From NCBI GenBank assembly GCA_964587515.1, contig CAZPMO010000003.1:1-64000 (forward strand): a DNA stretch of 64,000 nt. Reading direction: 5' to 3'. The position numbers and the translations under genes were made by a program. The notes below the pieces were generated by a model. The model worked only from the letters and a program-made list of their open reading frames with translations. It ran no database searches and was not told where the DNA came from. Below are positions 1 to 10,412 of this stretch, piece by piece (position 1 is the stretch's first letter; each line of letters opens with the position of its first letter). Source of the stretch: CAZPMO01 sp964587515. Lineage in GTDB: Bacteria > Pseudomonadota > Alphaproteobacteria > MPNO01.

Positions 1-111
1 CCCGGCGGCGTTTTTCTCGCGCAGCGTAAGCCCCCAATCCTCATGAAAGCGCACCGCCGCGTCCATATCGTCGACGCCATAGACGATCGACTCGATCCCG
101 AGAATGGTCAT
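1..111 (-). CDS. VOC (glyoxalase/dioxygenase) family protein, N-terminal part
   Basis: Only the first 37 codons lie in the window; the gene runs off the left edge. The peptide starts MTILGIESIVYGVDDMDAAV and continues with FHEDWGLTLRE, the first beta-alpha-beta unit of a vicinal oxygen chelate module: a short hydrophobic strand, the V-DD-M-DAAVRF helix and the GL-L-RE strand. VOC proteins are metal-dependent dioxygenases, lyases or isomerases, and the fragment is too short to choose among them. It is on the same strand as the alpha/beta hydrolase 11 bases upstream of its start, so the two are probably one operon. Confidence 0.75.
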   Translation of the reverse strand, partial: MTILGIESIVYGVDDMDAAVRFHEDWGLTLREKNAAG

Positions 112-122
112 CGCTGTTCCCC

Positions 123-974
123 CTAAAGACCCGCCAGGAAGCTCCGCACCGCGTCGATGGTCGCACCCGGCGCGGCGCCCGCGATATCGTGCCCGGCGAC
201 GATGTCGACCATGGGAATATGCGGCAGCTCCGCCTTCACGCGCGCGATGTTTTCCGGCGGATAGCGGTCGGACAGCGTGCCGCGCAGAATTACCGTCGGC
301 GCCTTGATGGCGGCGAACTCGGCCCACATGTCGGTGGGCGCGATGGTCGGCTCCCAACCGTCGATTCCGGGCGGCACCATGTTGCCGAAATCGGGATCGC
401 GCGGGAACGCGAAGCCGCCGTCCATGGGCGCCAGGAATTCTTCGAGCCGCGCACGCGCGGCGGAACCCGGCGGCGTGTCGGTATGGCGGCTCATCGTCTC
501 CTGCGCGGCCTCGACAGAGGCAAATATTTCGCGCGGGTTGTCGACCGACGGGCCGCCGCGCGCCGCGCCGCCGCCGCGACCGGGGCAGTGATCGACGATG
601 ATGGTGGCCGCGGTGCGCTCGGGGAAGCGCGACGAGAACAGGATGGCGCGCCCGCCGCCCATGGAATGGCCCATGACCACCGCCCTGGCCCACCCGAGAT
701 GGTCGAGCAGCCCCACCATGTCGCCCATCTGGGCGTCGTGCGTGTAATCCTTGGATTCGCTCCAACCCGACCTGCCGAAACCGCGCGTGTCGTACACCGC
801 GATCTCGCGGTCGGTGGCGAGCGCCGAGGCGACCTCGATCCAGTCCGCCGAATCGTAATAATTCGCGCCGTGGGTGATGATGATTGGCGTCCCTCCGGGC
901 GAACCGAAAAGACGGTAGAAAATCGTCACGTCGCCGGAATCAAAGGTTCCCGTCCGATGATCGGTCGCGGCCAT
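123..974 (-). CDS. alpha/beta hydrolase
   Basis: This is a 283-residue alpha/beta-hydrolase-fold protein. Near the N-terminus it has the oxyanion-hole HG in ITHGANYYDS. It then has the YDTRGFGRSG segment and the nucleophile elbow GHSMGG. The C-terminal AGHD supplies the catalytic His. An ATG lies two codons upstream (980), but the GGGGAG ribosome-binding site is better spaced for the ATG at 974, so I use that. There is no signal peptide, so it should be cytoplasmic. The substrate cannot be told. Neighbours (VOC protein, cupin, Rieske oxygenase) point to breakdown of an organic or aromatic compound. Confidence 0.85.
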   Translation of the reverse strand: MAATDHRTGTFDSGDVTIFYRLFGSPGGTPIIITHGANYYDSADWIEVASALATDREIAVYDTRGFGRSGWSESKDYTHDAQMGDMVGLLDHLGWARAVVMGHSMGGGRAILFSSRFPERTAATIIVDHCPGRGGGAARGGPSVDNPREIFASVEAAQETMSRHTDTPPGSAARARLEEFLAPMDGGFAFPRDPDFGNMVPPGIDGWEPTIAPTDMWAEFAAIKAPTVILRGTLSDRYPPENIARVKAELPHIPMVDIVAGHDIAGAAPGATIDAVRSFLAGL

Positions 975-1040
975 GTGCATTTCTCCCCTTATTGGTTTTC
1001 CTGTCCCGACGGTAGCACACGAGATTTCGCGCGCGCCAGC

Positions 1041-1580
1041 TTAGCCCGCCTCGGGCTCCAGAACCTTCACCGCGTGACGTTCCGGGTCGTAGCGATAGCG
1101 CAGCGTCTTGTCGAGATCACAGCCGGTGAGGCGCACCAGACGGGTTTCCAGAGGCCGGTGCAGCGAATGGATGACGCCTTCGTTGTAGACGCGCGCCTCG
1201 CCCTGGTTCATGACATATTTATCGGTGATTTCCAGGTCGGCGTGGCCTTCCTCGGCGCCGTCGTCGACGCGCTTCCACTCGGTCATCTCCACATGGTTCA
1301 TGGCCATGCCGTAAATCACCCAGGACGGGCCGTGACAATGGGGCGTGTTGCTGGACGGGCCGCGATTGGTGTGTGCCATCACGCGGAAGCCGAACTCGGG
1401 ATCCACATAGACGGTCTCCGCGCCCGACGGCTGGTCGGGTCCGAGATGGCGTGCGACGAATTCCTCATCCGCCAGTAACGATTCAAGATGGACGCGGACA
1501 ATTTCGCGCCCGGCGGGGCCGGGATCGGCGGAAAGCGCCGCCCGCGCATCGGCGGCGAACTGCTCGACTGTATAAGGCAT
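1041..1580 (-). CDS. cupin-fold protein (cysteine-dioxygenase-like)
   Basis: This is a 179-residue protein. The central PHCHGPSWVIYG and the later GVIHSLHRP look like the two His-containing cupin motifs that bind a metal. Family members include thiol and small-molecule dioxygenases, but no residue here fixes the substrate. The longest frame begins at 1613, but GGGAGGA lies just upstream of the ATG at 1580, and that start gives a cleaner N-terminus (MPYTVEQF). It lies 66 bases upstream of the alpha/beta hydrolase on the same strand. Confidence 0.7.
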   Translation of the reverse strand: MPYTVEQFAADARAALSADPGPAGREIVRVHLESLLADEEFVARHLGPDQPSGAETVYVDPEFGFRVMAHTNRGPSSNTPHCHGPSWVIYGMAMNHVEMTEWKRVDDGAEEGHADLEITDKYVMNQGEARVYNEGVIHSLHRPLETRLVRLTGCDLDKTLRYRYDPERHAVKVLEPEAG

Positions 1581-1655
1581 TCTCGGTTCCTCCCCTGTTG
1601 TCGCGATCAACAACCGTGTCGTTGAATTACCATGGAATACACGTCCCCCACTACT

Positions 1656-1735
1656 GTCATGGCCGGGCGTGACCCGGCCATCTCGAAAGTCAGGAACCCA
1701 CCCATGGAGATGCGCGGGTCGCGCCCGCGCATGAC
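1656..1735. repeat. bipartite palindromic intergenic element (RPE/REP-like)
   Basis: There are two perfect hairpins, each with 9-bp arms and a 5-base loop: ATGGCCGGG/CCCGGCCAT at 1659-1681 and ATGCGCGGG/CCCGCGCAT at 1710-1732. They are framed by GTCAT (1656-1660) and its complement ATGAC (1731-1735). This two-palindrome layout matches repeats scattered between genes in many alphaproteobacteria. It fills the gap between the cupin gene and the broken desaturase gene. Confidence 0.75.
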
Positions 1736-1743
1736 GAATTGGG

Positions 1744-2981
1744 TTAGACGTTGGCGCGGGTTCTTTGGGCGATCACGGCGCGGGCGGCCTGCTGGCCGGG
1801 AGCGCCCCAGACGCAGCCGCCCGGATGGGCGCCGACGCCGCAGATATAAAGCCGGTCGATGGACGTGTGCGCGCCGTTGCAGCCGGGCACCGGGCGATAA
1901 TCGAGAAGCTGGGCGGTCACCAGGTCGCCGTGGAACTGATGCCCGCCGGTCATGGCGAAACGCCGTTCGATGTCGAACGGGGTCAAAATTTCAGTCGCCG
2001 TGATGCGGTCGTAAAGACCGGGCGCGAAGGAGTCCACCGTATCCAGCACGATCTTTCCGGCGCGCTCGCGCTGGGCCTCCCAGCCGCCCAGCGCGGGATC
2101 GAGGTCATAGGGAAAATACTGCGCGTAGCAGGTCATGGTGTGGTGCCCCTCGGGCGCCAGCGAGCCGTCGATCGCCGACTGCATGTGCACCGTCATGAAG
2201 GGTGCGTCCGAGAGCTGGCCGCGCTTGGCCTGGTCCCACGCGGTCTCCACATAATCGAGCGACGGGCACAGGCTCACCCGCGCCGGAACCGTATCCTCCG
2301 GCGCGGCGGTAAAGCGCGGCAGGGCGTCGAGCGCGCAGTTCACCTTCATCGCCACGCCCTGAATTTCGATGCCGCGGATCGCATCGGTGAATTCGGGCGC
2401 GAGAGCGCCTTCGTCCACCAGTCCCAGGAAGGTAACCATCGGATCGGCGTTGGAGATCACCGCGTCGGCCTCGATGCGTTCGCCGTCGCTCAGCACCACG
2501 CCCCGCGCCGCGCCGTCCCGCACAAAGATTTCCTCGACCGCGACGCCTGAACGCAGGTCGCAGCCGAAATGGGTCGCGGCGCGCGCCAGCGCGTCGGCGA
2601 GCCCCCCATGCCGCCGCGCACATATCCGGCGCGGCCCTTTACGCCTGCGGCGCCGCCGAACATGTGGTGCGCCATCACATAGGCGGTGCCCGGCGTGCGC
2701 GGCCCGGCATTGGTGCCGAAAGTGCTGGTGAAGCCGAGCACCGCGCGCACCTCGTCGGTTTCGAAGCGCGCGTGCAGCACATCCCACATGCTCCCCAGCA
2801 TGAAATCGCGCACCAGGGTCGGCACTTTTCCCAACGGATTCTGTTGGCGGAGACTATCGGTCTCGTCCGCCAGTTCGGCGTGTTCGAAGGTAACCTCCGA
2901 GCCCAGCCCCAGCAGATCGGCGGCAATCAGAACCTTGCGCCCAAATGGCGACGGCAATGTTGATCGAAGCGTGAAGCCCAT
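1744..2981 (-). pseudogene. GST N-terminal domain fused to C-terminal part of a phytoene-desaturase-like FAD oxidoreductase, frameshifted
   Basis: Residues 1-57 from the ATG at 2981 look like a glutathione S-transferase thioredoxin fold (LPSPFGRKV, then NPLGKVPTLV with the cis-Pro). From about residue 58 (near 2810) the protein changes without a stop to the middle of a phytoene-desaturase/carotene-isomerase-like oxidoreductase (GPRTPGTAYV, VRGGMGG). The FAD-binding N-terminus of that family is missing. The frame then breaks at a run of six G (2602-2607, coding strand); one more G would restore GGMGG-LADALARA. The second part continues in the other frame to 1744 and carries the family's C-terminal end (YICGVGAHPGGCVWGAPG). 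Either a real deletion fused two genes, or the assembly joined them wrongly. Confidence 0.75.
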
Positions 2982-3028
2982 GGAATCGTCCCGAATTAAT
3001 CGCAGGTAATTTCGCGCGCCGCCGAGGC

Positions 3029-3063
3029 AAAAAAGCCCGCCGGGCCGAACCCGACCCGGCGGG
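3029..3063 (-). terminator. rho-independent terminator of the Rieske oxygenase gene
   Basis: Read on the minus strand, a 9-bp GC stem (CCCGCCGGG/CCCGGCGGG, + coordinates 3036-3044 with 3055-3063) with a 10-base loop is followed by six T. It lies 15 bases past the stop codon at 3079. Confidence 0.9.
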
Positions 3064-3078
3064 GATTTCACGATTCGA

Positions 3079-4146
3079 TTATTCGGCCGCCGAGGCGACT
3101 CCGGCATCGTCGTTGTCGATCATCTGACGCAGCGCGCGGCGGGCATAGGTCATGGCGCCGTCGGAATAGATGCTGAGCAGCGGACGGTCGGGGTTGAGAT
3201 CGATGCGTTTCTGCTGCGCTTCGAGGATATCGATATCCTCGACGAAGGTGGCGACGATCTCGCCGTACATGTCCTCGGTGGCCTGCGGTTCGTCCTGGCG
3301 ATAACCGTTCGCGGTCGACCAGAAATAGAAACACGTATTGTCGGTCTCGGGCGTCACGGCGTGGAGCAGCCGGAGATGGAAGCCGTCCTGTTCCCGATTC
3401 TCCCTTGCGCCCTTGCCGACGTCGAGCCCGCCGGACCACTGCACGATCGTGGACGGCGTGAAATATTCGAACTGCTGCCAGCGGTCGACCTTGCCCTTGA
3501 ATCCCGCCCCCTTGAGGTAGGTCGGCGGCGGATTGCAATCGAGCATCCAGCGGGTCATGAGCACGCCGGTGTCGGATCGGTCGACGGTCGTCTCCGCGTC
3601 GACATGGGTCATCGGCGAGCCGCCGATGGTCTTGGTGTGCAGATAGCCGAGATGGGTGAGATCCATCAGATTGTCGATCATCAGCATGTAATTGCATTTG
3701 ATCGAATAACATTCCTTGCGATGCGGCCATTTCTCCGGCTGGTCGTGCCAGGGATAACCGACGATCTTGCTTTCATCGGCCAGCGCCGGGTCGCCCATCC
3801 AGATCCAGACGATCTGGTGCTGCTCGACAAGGGGGTAGGCGCGAATATTGGCCTGGTCCGGGATCGTTTTCTGGCCCGGGATCACGACGCAATTGCCGTC
3901 GACGTCAAAAGTCAGACCGTGATAAACGCATTGCAGGCCCTTTTCAACCACGTCGCCGTGCGACAGCGGCGCGCCCCGATGACAGCACCGATCCTCGATC
4001 GCGCCCACCTTGCCGTCGGTGTCACGGAACAGGACGATGGGCTCGTTCATGATGGTCCGGCCAAGCGGAGCCTCGTCGATTTCATCCGACCAGGCGGCGA
4101 CATACCAAGCGTTGCGAACGAACGGTTCGTTGGTGGTGTCGGTCAT
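3079..4146 (-). CDS. aromatic ring-hydroxylating oxygenase, large subunit (vanillate O-demethylase-like)
   Basis: This is a 355-residue Rieske non-haem iron oxygenase. The [2Fe-2S] ligands are in DRCCHRGAPLS and QCVYHG. The mononuclear iron site is in DNLMDLTHLGYLH, which gives the Asp and two His. The C-terminal catalytic domain is complete. Such enzymes use O2 and electrons from a separate reductase to hydroxylate or demethylate aromatic acids. No reductase is next to it; the small Rieske protein at 7128 is a possible electron donor. The start has AAGGAGG upstream. It is transcribed divergently from the hydrolase at 4292. Confidence 0.9.
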   Translation of the reverse strand: MTDTTNEPFVRNAWYVAAWSDEIDEAPLGRTIMNEPIVLFRDTDGKVGAIEDRCCHRGAPLSHGDVVEKGLQCVYHGLTFDVDGNCVVIPGQKTIPDQANIRAYPLVEQHQIVWIWMGDPALADESKIVGYPWHDQPEKWPHRKECYSIKCNYMLMIDNLMDLTHLGYLHTKTIGGSPMTHVDAETTVDRSDTGVLMTRWMLDCNPPPTYLKGAGFKGKVDRWQQFEYFTPSTIVQWSGGLDVGKGARENREQDGFHLRLLHAVTPETDNTCFYFWSTANGYRQDEPQATEDMYGEIVATFVEDIDILEAQQKRIDLNPDRPLLSIYSDGAMTYARRALRQMIDNDDAGVASAAE

Positions 4147-4291
4147 CGGGGAAATTCCTCCTTTTATGAATCCGGCATTCGAATATGGCGCCGGTAGATT
4201 TATTAACGCGCCGACAGCGTAGTTCGCCGCCGTTCAATGTCAACAACGACCGATAGAGTTGAACACCAATAATTTCTCGGGGACCGCCGAT

Positions 4292-4996
4292 ATGACCAAT
4301 TTCGTGCTTTGCCATGGCGCCTGGGGCGGCGGCTGGGGCTGGAAACGGGTGGTGCAGATCCTTCGCGACGCCGGCCACTCGGTATTTACCCCGACCTATA
4401 CGGGCCTCGGCGAGCGCGCCCATCTGATGAGCCCCGACATCGATCTGGAAACCCATATCAGCGACGTGCGCGGCGTCATCCAATACGAGCGCCTGGACGA
4501 GTTCGTGCTCGTCGGACACAGCTATGGCGGCATGGTGATCACCGGCGTCGCCGACCGCGAATGGCAAAAAATCACCCGGCTGGTCTATCTCGACGCCTTC
4601 CTGCCCGAAAACGGCCAGTCGGTAAACGACCTCACCCCGCCCGACCGCGCGCAAGCGATGCTTGATATGGCGGAACGAGAGGGCGACGGCTGGCGGCTGC
4701 CGCGCCCGCCGGGCAGCGTCTCGGAGAAACTGCCGGGCGACGATCGGCAATGGGTGCTCGGTCTCACCTGCGACCAGCCGCTTGCGACCATGACCCAGAA
4801 ACTCTCCCTCGAGGGCAACGTCTGGAAGATCGAGGACAAGGTCTATGTGCTGGCCACAGAAAATCCGGGCTCGCCGTTCCACGCCCTGGCCGATTGGACG
4901 CGCGGCCGCGACGGCTGGACCACGCTGGAATTACCGACCCACCACCATTTGCTGCAATCCATGCCGCGCGAGACCGCCGAAATTCTGATGGCCTAA
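4292..4996 (+). CDS. alpha/beta hydrolase (salicylate-esterase-like)
   Basis: This is a 234-residue alpha/beta hydrolase beginning FVLCHGAWGGGW, with the oxyanion-hole HG directly at the N-terminus. The nucleophile elbow is GHSYGG, and a His-rich motif (PTHHHLLQS) near the C-terminus carries the catalytic His. The layout matches the plant methylsalicylate-esterase/hydroxynitrile-lyase-like branch found in bacteria. A TTG at 4259 opens the frame further, but CGGGGA sits well placed before the ATG at 4292. It may share a divergent control region with the Rieske oxygenase at 3079-4146. Confidence 0.85.
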   Translation: MTNFVLCHGAWGGGWGWKRVVQILRDAGHSVFTPTYTGLGERAHLMSPDIDLETHISDVRGVIQYERLDEFVLVGHSYGGMVITGVADREWQKITRLVYLDAFLPENGQSVNDLTPPDRAQAMLDMAEREGDGWRLPRPPGSVSEKLPGDDRQWVLGLTCDQPLATMTQKLSLEGNVWKIEDKVYVLATENPGSPFHALADWTRGRDGWTTLELPTHHHLLQSMPRETAEILMA

Positions 4997-5002
4997 GCCG
5001 CC

Positions 5003-5485
5003 TCAGGCCTCGAGTATTACGATTTCCGGCGCGAGCCCATTGCCGCCGATGGTGATGCGGGCCAGCACGATGGGAAGATCGAAGCGGCGCGGACCGGCGC
5101 TGCCCGGATTGAGGTAAAGAACGCCATCGCGGGTCTCGAAGCCGGGGTGATGGGAATGGCCGGTGATCACGGCGGCAAAGCCGGCGGCGACGGGATCGAT
5201 CATCAGATGGTCGATATTGTGGATCACATAGAGGTCGTGCCCGGCGATGCGGACTACCTCGTCGATGGGCAACGCCTGGGCCCAGTCGCCGCCGTCGATA
5301 TTGCCGCGCACCGCGTGGACCGGTGCGATCTCGCCCAGCGCCGCCAGCACCGACGGGTCGCCCACATCGCCGGCATGGACGATCAGATCGCACCCCGCCA
5401 ACGCCGCCAGCGCATCCGCGCGCATCTGGCCGTGGGTATCGGAGATCACGCCGATAACGGCACCTTGAGAAGGCGTTCGATCCAT
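5003..5485 (-). CDS. YfcE/MJ0936-type metallophosphoesterase
   Basis: This is a short calcineurin-like phosphoesterase of about 160 residues. All metal-site motifs are visible in order: SDTHG, HAGDVGD, RGNIDGG, GHSHHP and LNPGS. The family hydrolyses phosphodiesters in the cytoplasm; the natural substrate is unknown. The start is unclear: ATG at 5485 and GTG at 5524 both have purine-rich but badly spaced upstream bases. It converges with the hydrolase ending at 4996. Confidence 0.88.
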   Translation of the reverse strand: MDRTPSQGAVIGVISDTHGQMRADALAALAGCDLIVHAGDVGDPSVLAALGEIAPVHAVRGNIDGGDWAQALPIDEVVRIAGHDLYVIHNIDHLMIDPVAAGFAAVITGHSHHPGFETRDGVLYLNPGSAGPRRFDLPIVLARITIGGNGLAPEIVILEA

Positions 5486-5596
5486 CCCTCGTCTTGACAC
5501 AGGCACCTGGTGAAATCCAGCCACCTTTCCCGCGCGACAACGGCAGGGGAATCATGTCATGGTTGAGTCGAAGAAAAGGAAACGAGGAGGCGCGGG

Positions 5597-7114
5597 ATGG
5601 CCGGCAAGGCGGACACGAACCGAACGATCCTGAAGGGCGGACATGTCATCGATCCGGCCCACGCGATCGACAAGATCACGGATGTGGTCGTTGAAGACGG
5701 CAAGATCGTCTCGGTGGGCGAAGCGGCGACGGACGACGGCGACGTCGTCGATGTGCGTGGGCATTATGTCAGCCCCGGTTTCGTCGATATCCACATTCAC
5801 GCATACGGCACGCTCGGATTTGCCGATCCCGACAGTCTCGGCATCTGGCAGGGCGTAACCAGCTTCGTCGAAGCCGGCGGACCCGGCGTGGGAACCTTCG
5901 ACGAATTCCTCGCCGTGATGGAGGGGCGCACCGTCACCGATCTCTATGCCGGGTTGTGGCTGCGACCGATGGGGCTGGTCGGGGTCAATTACATAGAGGG
6001 CGACCCCCGTGGCCTGATGAATATCCCGATCACCGACTGGATGGACCTCGCCGACGCCCATCGCGACATATTTCGCTATCTCAAGCTCGGCGCGTTCGGC
6101 AGAGCCGGCACCGGGCCGCTGAGGATCGGCAAGGGCCTGGCCGAAATACTCGGTGTTCCCGCCTATATCCATATCGGCGAATTCCAGGAGACGCCACCGG
6201 AGATCACCACCGCCGCCGCCTTCCAGATCGCCGAGGCCGGCGACATGATAACCCATATCTATCACGGCAATCCGGGCGGCACGCTGGACGAGCACGGGAA
6301 GATACTGCCCGAGGTCACCGATGCCGAGCGCCGGGGGGTGCTGTTCGACATCGGCTTCGGCGGCTACAATTTCTCGTGGCGCGTGGCCGAGCGCGCCTAT
6401 GCCGAGGGGCTCGTGCCGCACACCATCTCCTCCGATCTGCAGCAGCACAACGTCAACGGCCCGGTCTATTCGCTGGCCAACGTCATGACGGTGATGATGC
6501 GCCTTGGGCTGTCGATGCGCGAGGTCATCGAGCGCGTCACCATCGACGCCGCGCGCTCGATCTCGATCGACGATCGGGCGGGCAGTCTGCGATCCGGCGC
6601 GCCGGCCGACATCACGGTGTTCCGCATCGAAGACGGCGAGTTCGAACTCGCCGATTGCCAGTTGGTCACGCGGACCGCCGAGCAACGGTTTGTTCCGGTG
6701 ATGGCGTTCAAGAACGGCGTTCGCTACGACTCCGACATGGAGCGCTGCCGCGACGAGCGCAACTGGTTCTGGCAATTGGCGGAAGACGCGGTTCCCGCCG
6801 CCGCCGGCGCGCTGGACGGATCTCAGCGCCGCTTCCTCGGCGCGCTGGCCGCCGAACTGGAGGGGCATGATTGGCGTATCGAGAGTGCCGAACGGCTCGA
6901 CATTTTCGCCGCGACGGAATTGCAGGATCGTTTTCACAAGATCCGCGCGGAATGCGGTCTCGGGCTCGGGGACGCCCTGTACGCGGTTTACAACAGCTTC
7001 CTCGACAATCCGTTCACCATGCAGATCGGGTTGTTCCTGTTCCGGCTCGACAAGGCGTTCGCCGTCGAACGAATGCGCCGCGTCGCGGAGTCGACGCGCG
7101 ACGCGGCCGCCTGA
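5597..7114 (+). CDS. amidohydrolase family metallohydrolase
   Basis: This 505-residue protein has the amidohydrolase composite beta-sandwich at both ends (GGHVIDPAHAIDKITDVVVE, later GAPADITVF) and the first metal motif FVDIHIHAYG. Later His candidates sit in YIHIGEFQ, MITHIYHGNP and PHTISSD. It resembles the dihydroorotase/deacetylase-like branch. A roughly 120-residue C-terminal extension after the usual domain (about residue 385 on) is unexplained. It heads a tight operon with a Rieske protein, a RidA protein and a dienelactone hydrolase, consistent with hydrolysis of a cyclic amide, imide or lactone. Confidence 0.82.
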   Translation: MAGKADTNRTILKGGHVIDPAHAIDKITDVVVEDGKIVSVGEAATDDGDVVDVRGHYVSPGFVDIHIHAYGTLGFADPDSLGIWQGVTSFVEAGGPGVGTFDEFLAVMEGRTVTDLYAGLWLRPMGLVGVNYIEGDPRGLMNIPITDWMDLADAHRDIFRYLKLGAFGRAGTGPLRIGKGLAEILGVPAYIHIGEFQETPPEITTAAAFQIAEAGDMITHIYHGNPGGTLDEHGKILPEVTDAERRGVLFDIGFGGYNFSWRVAERAYAEGLVPHTISSDLQQHNVNGPVYSLANVMTVMMRLGLSMREVIERVTIDAARSISIDDRAGSLRSGAPADITVFRIEDGEFELADCQLVTRTAEQRFVPVMAFKNGVRYDSDMERCRDERNWFWQLAEDAVPAAAGALDGSQRRFLGALAAELEGHDWRIESAERLDIFAATELQDRFHKIRAECGLGLGDALYAVYNSFLDNPFTMQIGLFLFRLDKAFAVERMRRVAESTRDAAA

Positions 7115-7127
7115 GGCGGACTAGCCG

Positions 7128-7463
7128 ATGAGCGAGGAGGGCTGGGTACCACTGGAAGGGCTCGACGCGGAAAAATCCGAGTTCCCGACGCGGGCGCGAT
7201 GCGGCGATGAGACCATCGTCGTCTTTCGCGTCACCGACGGGTTTCGCGGCGTGCAGCGCCAATGCCCGCACCGCCAAACCAACCTGTCGCGCGGCATCGT
7301 CATGGGCGGCGACAAGATGATCCGCTGCGCGCTGCACGCCTATACGTTCAAGCTCGCCGACGGCAAGGGCGTGAACTGCCCGGGCTACGAGATCGATGTC
7401 TACGAAATCGCGCGCGAAGGCGATGCGCTGTCGGCGCGCAAGGTGCAACAGGAGAAGGGATAA
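7128..7463 (+). CDS. Rieske [2Fe-2S] ferredoxin-like protein
   Basis: This 111-residue soluble protein consists almost only of a Rieske domain. The cluster ligands are CPHRQ and CALHAYTF, the Cys-X-His and Cys-X2-His pairs. It has no signal peptide, so it should be a cytoplasmic electron carrier or an oxygenase-associated ferredoxin. It lies 13 bases after the amidohydrolase and 5 bases before the RidA gene, so it is co-transcribed with them. It could feed the Rieske oxygenase at 3079-4146, but this is inferred only from proximity. Confidence 0.88.
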   Translation: MSEEGWVPLEGLDAEKSEFPTRARCGDETIVVFRVTDGFRGVQRQCPHRQTNLSRGIVMGGDKMIRCALHAYTFKLADGKGVNCPGYEIDVYEIAREGDALSARKVQQEKG

Positions 7464-7468
7464 ACGCC

Positions 7469-7858
7469 ATGGTGAAAAGATACGATGTCGAGGGTGTGCG
7501 CTCTCCAAATGGGCGTTTCAGTCATGTCGGCGAAGTGGGCGCGGGCGGACAGCTTTTTTATCTCGCCGGCCAGACCGGGACGCGGCCGGACGGCGTCTCG
7601 CCGGACGGTATCGAGGCGCAGGCCGAGTTGGTCTACGGCAATATCGGCACGGTGCTGGAACAGTGCGGCATGTCGTTCGACAACGTGGTCAAAACGACGG
7701 TCTATCTGGTCAATCGCGAGGACGCGGAAACCTGGCGCGCGATACAGAAAAAACATCTCGGCGACGTGGTGCCGTCCTCGACGCTGCTGTATATCAGCGG
7801 TCTCGCCCGGCCCGAACTGGTCATCGAAGTGGAAATGGTCGCGGCCAAGGACGATTAA
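7469..7858 (+). CDS. RidA/YjgF family protein
   Basis: This 129-residue protein has the chorismate-mutase-like Rid fold: FYLAGQTG in the N-terminal half, the VVKTTVYLVN strand, and a C-terminal ELVIEVEMVA. RidA members hydrolyse reactive enamines/imines or related deamination intermediates. In catabolic operons they often act on pathway-specific intermediates. GGAGAAGGG lies upstream of the ATG. A second Rid-family protein is encoded at 58123. Confidence 0.88.
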   Translation: MVKRYDVEGVRSPNGRFSHVGEVGAGGQLFYLAGQTGTRPDGVSPDGIEAQAELVYGNIGTVLEQCGMSFDNVVKTTVYLVNREDAETWRAIQKKHLGDVVPSSTLLYISGLARPELVIEVEMVAAKDD

Positions 7859-7867
7859 GGGGGAAAG

Positions 7868-8569
7868 ATGCCGAACAGCGAGACAAATATCACCGCCGCC
7901 GATGGCGGTGTGATCCCGTCCTACCTGGGCACGCCGGAGTCCGGAACCGGGCCCGGCGTGATTATCGTAACGACCATCATCGGTCTCGATGACGACACCA
8001 AAGCCTATGTCGATGATCTCTCCGCGCGCGGCTATGTCGCCGTGGTGCCCGACATGTTCTGGCGCGACGACGACCCGGGCCCGCTGAAGACCGACGAGGA
8101 CGGCTGGAAACGCGCCTTCGCGCGCAGCGGACGCAGTGACATCGAGGTCGGCATGGCCGATCTCGCCGATATCATCGTCGACATCAAGGCGCGGCCCGAG
8201 TGCAACGGCAAGATCGCGGTGATGGGATATTGCTTCGGCGGACCCTATGCGCTGCTGGGCGCGGCGCGGTGCGGCATCGACGCCGGGATTTCGTTTCACG
8301 GCTCCCATGTGGGCAAATATCTCGGCGAGGCGGACGCGATTACCTGCCCGATGAGCTTCCACTATGGCGACAATGACGCGATTGCGTCGATGGAGGAAAT
8401 CGCGGAAATTCAGGCCTCGTTCGCGCGGCTGAAGGATGCCGATGTGTTCGTCTATCCCGGCGCGGTGCACGGCTACATGATGCCCTCGCGCGGCGAAGGC
8501 TATGACGAGGCCGCGACCAACGCATCGTGGGAACGCGCACTCGCGGTCCTCGCGTCGCTCCGGACCTGA
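7868..8569 (+). CDS. dienelactone hydrolase family protein
   Basis: This 233-residue hydrolase of the dienelactone hydrolase (DLH) type has the nucleophile elbow GYCFGG with the Cys nucleophile typical of the family. An Asp follows in HYGDNDAIAS, and the catalytic His is in PGAVHGYMMP. It opens lactone rings or cleaves small esters in the cytoplasm. It follows the RidA gene by 9 bases with AAGGGGGAAAG as ribosome-binding site and is the last gene of the amidohydrolase operon before recQ, 6 bases on. Confidence 0.9.
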   Translation: MPNSETNITAADGGVIPSYLGTPESGTGPGVIIVTTIIGLDDDTKAYVDDLSARGYVAVVPDMFWRDDDPGPLKTDEDGWKRAFARSGRSDIEVGMADLADIIVDIKARPECNGKIAVMGYCFGGPYALLGAARCGIDAGISFHGSHVGKYLGEADAITCPMSFHYGDNDAIASMEEIAEIQASFARLKDADVFVYPGAVHGYMMPSRGEGYDEAATNASWERALAVLASLRT

Positions 8570-8575
8570 TTTTTT

Positions 8576-10405
<1,830 letters not shown>

Positions 10406-10412
10406 CCCACGC

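Noticed and set aside
5552..6937. A 461-codon minus-strand frame opposite the amidohydrolase
   Set aside because: The + strand gene has the HXH metal motif and a good start; the antisense product is compositionally biased.
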